Positions 60,749 through 64,000 of a DNA stretch of 64,000 nt are shown piece by piece. The notes under the pieces are model-generated. The model was not told the origin of the DNA. It searched no databases and saw nothing but the letters and a program-made list of their open reading frames with translations. The translations under genes and the position numbers were made by a program. Origin of the DNA: Burkholderia sp. Ac-20365 (GTDB lineage Bacteria > Pseudomonadota > Gammaproteobacteria > Burkholderiales > Burkholderiaceae); assembly GCF_017104715.1 (NCBI RefSeq), contig NZ_JAAGPI010000013.1:1-64000 (forward strand). The letters are read 5' to 3'. Every line of letters starts with the position of its first letter. Position 1 is the stretch's first letter.

Positions 60749-61315
60749 TTAGCCCCAGCGCAGCATCGACTGTTCGTCGTGCGTCTTCGCGTCAACCCAT
60801 CTGCGCTCGCCGTCGCGTCTGATTTCCTTTTTCCAGAACGGTGCATGCGCTTTGAGGAAGTCCATCAGGAACTCGCATGCGTCGAAGGCCGCACCTCGAT
60901 GCTGGGCGGCAACGAGCACCAGTACGACAGGCTGCCCCAGCGCGACGCGTCCCGTCCTATGCACGATCTTCGCCGTATCGAGCTGCCATCGGGCCATCGC
61001 TTCCTCGACGATGCTCCACAACGCCTGTTCGGTCATGCCCGGGTAGTGCTCCAGTTCGAGCGCGACGACGTCATCGAAATCGCCGCTCTCGCGCACGACG
61101 CCAATGAAGTTGACGACCGCACCCACGCGAGGATTGCGCATGACGGGCACGATTTCAGCCTGAACGTCGATGGGTGCCTGTTGCACGCGAACTTCGAAGC
61201 CCGCTGCGATCGTGCCGCGCGAAATGGCCGGGCTGGTTTCATCGGCGTCTTGCCGGGCTTCTGGATAGCACTGCCTGTCGGGCTGTATGCCTTCACGTTC
61301 GAACGATGCTGTCAT
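60749..61315 (-). CDS. moaE: Molybdopterin synthase large subunit MoaE
   Basis: 188-aa catalytic subunit of molybdopterin synthase, partner of MoaD. Family motifs: GAVVNFIGVVRE (about residue 65), LELEHYPGMTE, HRTGRVALGQPVVLV, and APFWKKE near the C-terminus. About 40 extra residues precede the usual MoaE start; the ATG at 61315 has only a weak GAGAA site and an internal start is possible. It lies 46 bp after moaA. Confidence 0.93.
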   Translation of the reverse strand: MTASFEREGIQPDRQCYPEARQDADETSPAISRGTIAAGFEVRVQQAPIDVQAEIVPVMRNPRVGAVVNFIGVVRESGDFDDVVALELEHYPGMTEQALWSIVEEAMARWQLDTAKIVHRTGRVALGQPVVLVLVAAQHRGAAFDACEFLMDFLKAHAPFWKKEIRRDGERRWVDAKTHDEQSMLRWG

Positions 61316-61361
61316 GATGGTTCTCGGGTGATTGTCGGCGGGGCTGGCCGGAATGGGCGTA

Positions 61362-62474
61362 TCAGCCGCCAACCAGCGACATGCGCACCGACGGATAGAT
61401 CTTGCCGGAGCGTTGTTCCCGTCGAATCGTGCGCAATTCCGAATAGCGGTCGTCGCGCTTGATCCATTGTTCGCGGACCGCGTCGGCAAATTCGTCAACG
61501 GACGCGCTGTCGGCGAGCCAGGGCTTGAGGCTCTTGCCTTGCGTGGCGAACAGGCACGTATAGAGCTGGCCATCGGCCGATACCCGCGCACGCGAACACG
61601 ACCCGCAAAACGGTTCCGAGACACTCGCGATGAATCCGATCTCGCCCGTGCCGTCGGCATGCCGGTAGAGCTCCGCAGTGGCCGTCCTGTCATGACGGGT
61701 TACGGGCACCAGCGGGAATTCCGCTTCGACGATTTCGCGCGTTTCGCGGGCCGTCAGAACCGTCGCATTGGACCAGGCGTAGGCGCCGCCTACGTCCATG
61801 TATTCGATGAATCTGACCGTCACACCCGTGCCCCTGAAATGACGGACGAGCGGCAGGATCTGGCTGTCGTTGACGCCGCGCTCAACCACCGTATTGACCT
61901 TGACGGGCGCAAAGCCGACGGCCTGCGCCGCCTCGATCCCCTGAAGTATCCGGCTCACGGGCATCTCGACGTCGCTCATGCGGCGGAAAACGTCGTTATC
62001 GATTGCATCGAGACTCACCGTCACGCGATCGAGCCCGGCGTCGCGCAGCGAGCGGGCCTTCGCCGCGAGCAGCGAGCCGTTCGTGGTCAGGGCGAGTTCC
62101 ATCGGCTTGCCGCTTGCCGTCTCGATCTTTGCCAGTCGCTCAATCAGGAATTCGAGCCCGCGCCGCAGCAGCGGTTCGCCGCCGGTGATGCGGATCTTTT
62201 CGACGCCGAGCCGGGCAAACGCTTGCGCGATCTTTTCCAGCTGGTCGAACGACAGGCGCTCTGCGGATGGCATGAACGGATAGTCCGCGTCGAAGATGTC
62301 GCGCGGCATGCAGTACGTGCAGCGAAAGTTGCATTGATCGATCACGGACAGACGCAGATCCTTCAACGGGCGATTGAGTTTGTCGATCGTCGGTGTGGAT
62401 GCGTCGATAGCCACGGGACGGCCGGATCCGGCGTCTGCCTGTGGTGCACGGTCGAGGATGGCGTTCACGATCAA
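61362..62474 (-). CDS. moaA: GTP 3',8-cyclase MoaA
   Basis: 370-aa radical-SAM enzyme making the cyclic pyranopterin precursor. The SAM cluster motif CNFRCTYC (about residues 48-55), the GGEPLLRRGL segment, the second cluster cysteines in CGSCSRAR ... YTCLF, and a C-terminal Gly-Gly are all present. The start codon is not ATG: TTG at 62474, or GTG at 62468. An N-terminal extension of about 30 residues precedes the fold. First gene of moaA-moaE-moaD. Confidence 0.95.
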   Translation of the reverse strand: MIVNAILDRAPQADAGSGRPVAIDASTPTIDKLNRPLKDLRLSVIDQCNFRCTYCMPRDIFDADYPFMPSAERLSFDQLEKIAQAFARLGVEKIRITGGEPLLRRGLEFLIERLAKIETASGKPMELALTTNGSLLAAKARSLRDAGLDRVTVSLDAIDNDVFRRMSDVEMPVSRILQGIEAAQAVGFAPVKVNTVVERGVNDSQILPLVRHFRGTGVTVRFIEYMDVGGAYAWSNATVLTARETREIVEAEFPLVPVTRHDRTATAELYRHADGTGEIGFIASVSEPFCGSCSRARVSADGQLYTCLFATQGKSLKPWLADSASVDEFADAVREQWIKRDDRYSELRTIRREQRSGKIYPSVRMSLVGG

Positions 62475-62683
62475 TCCAGAGCTAAGCGGTGCGCGAAAAG
62501 GTTGGCTGAGCCGTGAGCTACACCGGCGACCGGCGCTTCACGAATGCCCAGCGCGCTCAGAATAGTGCGGCATTTGATCTCGCTGCATACACAGTCGTGG
62601 CCCAATCCAAGCAGCACAGTTCGGCTCTGACCGGGCGGTTTTGCGTGATGTCCAACGATATTCAGGGGCGCATTGGCCCTGAT

Positions 62684-63595
62684 TCACGTGAATTGATAGG
62701 GGCGCACGGGTACGACCTCGTCGGGCAGTTCGCATCCGCATAGCTCGAGAACCGACCGTTCGATGCTGCGTGTCATCACATCGAGCGCGAGTGCATTCGG
62801 TGCAACGCTGAACGGCTCGGCAACTTCGCTGGCGATTGCTTCGAGGGCGATCAGCGTGTAGGAAATGAATACGCAAAGGAGCGGCGTGAAGAATTCCGTC
62901 GAATCGACGAGGCCGAACGGCAGCAAGACGCAATAGGTGTAGACGGTGCGATGCAGCAGCACGTTGTAGGCGAACGGAATGGGGGTGGAAGCAATGCGTT
63001 CGCATCCGCCCACGCACTTTTCGAGTTCGTTCACTTGCGCATTCAGCATCCAGAGCTTCGTATCGGAGATCGATCCCATACTTTGCAGATCGGCCAGTTC
63101 GCGACGGACCTCTTTGAGAAGCGCAACGGGCCGGTAGCGAAGCTCCCGCAATTTCCCGGCGCGGCCGGCTCCGAGCAGGCGCGTGAAATCGGTGTCCGGA
63201 TCCGTGCCCCGCAATTGATGCTTCAGTGCGTAGACGGACGCAATCAGCGTACGCGCGATAGAAAGTCTCTCGTCGCTCTCAGGCACATAACATTGCACCT
63301 GTGACGTGAGATCGCGAGCGGCGATCAACAGGTTGCCCCAGAGCCGGCGTGCCTCGTCGAATCGTTGATAGCTCGCGGTATTGCGGAATGCGAGGAAGAT
63401 CGCAAGTGTCAGGCCGAACAGCGTAAAAGGTGTCGTGTTAAGCGGGATCTTTTCGCCAAAGATTCGTCCTTGCGTGAAGACGGCCAGAGTGCTGACGACC
63501 GCCATGAACACAAGCTGGGGAATAATCGATTGCAATACGGAACCGTTCCAGACGAACAGCAAGCTGAACCAGTTCTGTCTCGGTCTCAAGATCAT
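62684..63595 (-). CDS. Bestrophin-like chloride channel family protein
   Basis: 303-aa inner-membrane protein of the bestrophin/UPF0187 family. The N-terminus MILRPRQNWFSLLFVWNGSVL and the block GLTLAIFLAFRNTASYQRFDEARRLWG are the family signatures, the latter forming the pore neck and cytoplasmic start. Paired helices near the C-terminus (LPFGLVDSTEFFTPLL) match too. Probable anion channel. The ATG at 63595 is preferred to the frame at 63769. A weak 6-bp hairpin follows the stop codon. Confidence 0.88.
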   Translation of the reverse strand: MILRPRQNWFSLLFVWNGSVLQSIIPQLVFMAVVSTLAVFTQGRIFGEKIPLNTTPFTLFGLTLAIFLAFRNTASYQRFDEARRLWGNLLIAARDLTSQVQCYVPESDERLSIARTLIASVYALKHQLRGTDPDTDFTRLLGAGRAGKLRELRYRPVALLKEVRRELADLQSMGSISDTKLWMLNAQVNELEKCVGGCERIASTPIPFAYNVLLHRTVYTYCVLLPFGLVDSTEFFTPLLCVFISYTLIALEAIASEVAEPFSVAPNALALDVMTRSIERSVLELCGCELPDEVVPVRPYQFT

Positions 63596-63698
63596 GACGT
63601 GCTCTTCTTTTATATGAATGGATCCGCCACCAGCGCAGACGTCATGCTGGTAGCTGGAAGGACATGCCCGTTCATGTCCTGCGCAATAGTGGGCTGGT

Positions 63699-64000
63699 TC
63701 AGTGGTAGCCCGGATCTCCCTCCCGCACTTTGCCCCGAAACACACGATATTGCATCGCGTTGTAAACAAGGATGATGGGCAGAATGATCACGGTGCCAAC
63801 CAGTGCGAACATCTGGCTTGAACGGCTCGACGATGCCTCCCAGATCGTGAGCGACGGTGGCACGATGTTCGGCCAGATGCTGATCAGCAAGCCGCTGTAA
63901 CCAAGAAAGCAGATCGCGAGCGTGAGGAGGAACGGCATCGCTTCGTGTTGCAGGCGCACTGAACGGAGAATGCCCCACACACAGGCGATCACGAGGATCG
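63699..64000 (-). CDS. cydB: Cytochrome bd-type quinol oxidase subunit II, C-terminal part
   Basis: The last ~100 residues of a CydB/CioB protein, cut by the right edge of the window. Two helices (PFLLTLAICFLGYSGLLIS, then FALVGTVIILPIILVYNAM) and the ending YRVFRGKVREGDPGYH match the subunit's C-terminus, including the WEASSS loop before the last helix. The start lies beyond base 64000. It probably pairs with a cydA upstream, out of view. The next gene, 103 bp downstream, encodes the bestrophin-like protein. Confidence 0.88.
   Translation of the reverse strand, partial: ILVIACVWGILRSVRLQHEAMPFLLTLAICFLGYSGLLISIWPNIVPPSLTIWEASSSRSSQMFALVGTVIILPIILVYNAMQYRVFRGKVREGDPGYH

Noticed and set aside
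63610..63672. 21-codon minus-strand ORF after cydB as a CydX-like or DUF2474 subunit
   Set aside because: No hydrophobic helix, so it cannot be a small oxidase subunit.

Overview
The window is GC-rich, densely coded DNA of a Burkholderia-type beta-proteobacterium, most like Paraburkholderia or Caballeronia. This is inferred from Porin_4-type trimeric porins, single-chain indolepyruvate:ferredoxin oxidoreductase, AraC- and LysR-controlled catabolic clusters, Fur-boxed PepSY/TonB genes and the protein style in general. The mix of catabolic and accessory genes, with no rRNA, tRNA or core replication genes, suits a secondary chromosome or megaplasmid. Nothing here comes from a database search.

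Layout. 1-273: non-coding left edge with a hairpin repeat. 274-7792: katG, then a catabolic group (FAD monooxygenase, MFS transporter, class II aldolase, AraC regulator). 7834-12397: iron module bounded by two Fur-box-like sites (two small membrane proteins, PepSY protein, TonB siderophore receptor). 12545-12839: a probable small RNA with anti-Shine-Dalgarno motifs and a 52-aa lipoprotein. 12899-23925: indolepyruvate oxidoreductase with divergent LysR, an MFS/aconitase-like/LysR group, an alpha/beta hydrolase and a periplasmic-binding-like protein without signal peptide. 24021-43810: a large aromatic-acid catabolic region.

The 24-44 kb region reads as one regulon. Two decarboxylase-like proteins, an extradiol dioxygenase, a LigJ-type hydratase, a second amidohydrolase, an HpcH/HpaI aldolase and an MFS transporter form one operon. 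Around it lie two paralogous porins, a further outer-membrane barrel, a second MFS carrier, a chemoreceptor, a lactonase-type propeller and an AraC regulator. Five promoters share a 29-bp element placed exactly 19 bp upstream of a -10-like hexamer: those of both porins, the operon, the barrel and the lactonase. This resembles a gallate-type meta-cleavage route, but the true substrate is not shown by the sequence.

44-48 kb: a proline-racemase-family enzyme coupled to an aldo/keto reductase, a decayed LysR fragment and a transglutaminase-like cysteine peptidase. 48262-52737: the most unusual part. Two operons encode eleven near-identical 74-77-aa peptides, each with a 26-residue double-glycine leader. 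The first operon has eight genes, mostly in an exact 273-bp period. The second is a three-gene copy at an offset of 3,200 bp. Each operon has a sigma-54-type promoter, a conserved upstream palindrome about 110 bp further out and the same terminator hairpin. A tyrosine-recombinase remnant lies between them. No exporter or modifying enzyme is present, so the product is unknown.

52899-64000: a cysteine-less DksA/TraR-like protein, small hypotheticals, a SnoaL-like protein, an Hsp20-Lon pair, LysR and MocR regulators, moaA-moaE-moaD, a bestrophin-like channel and the C-terminal end of a CydB-type oxidase subunit cut by the window edge.
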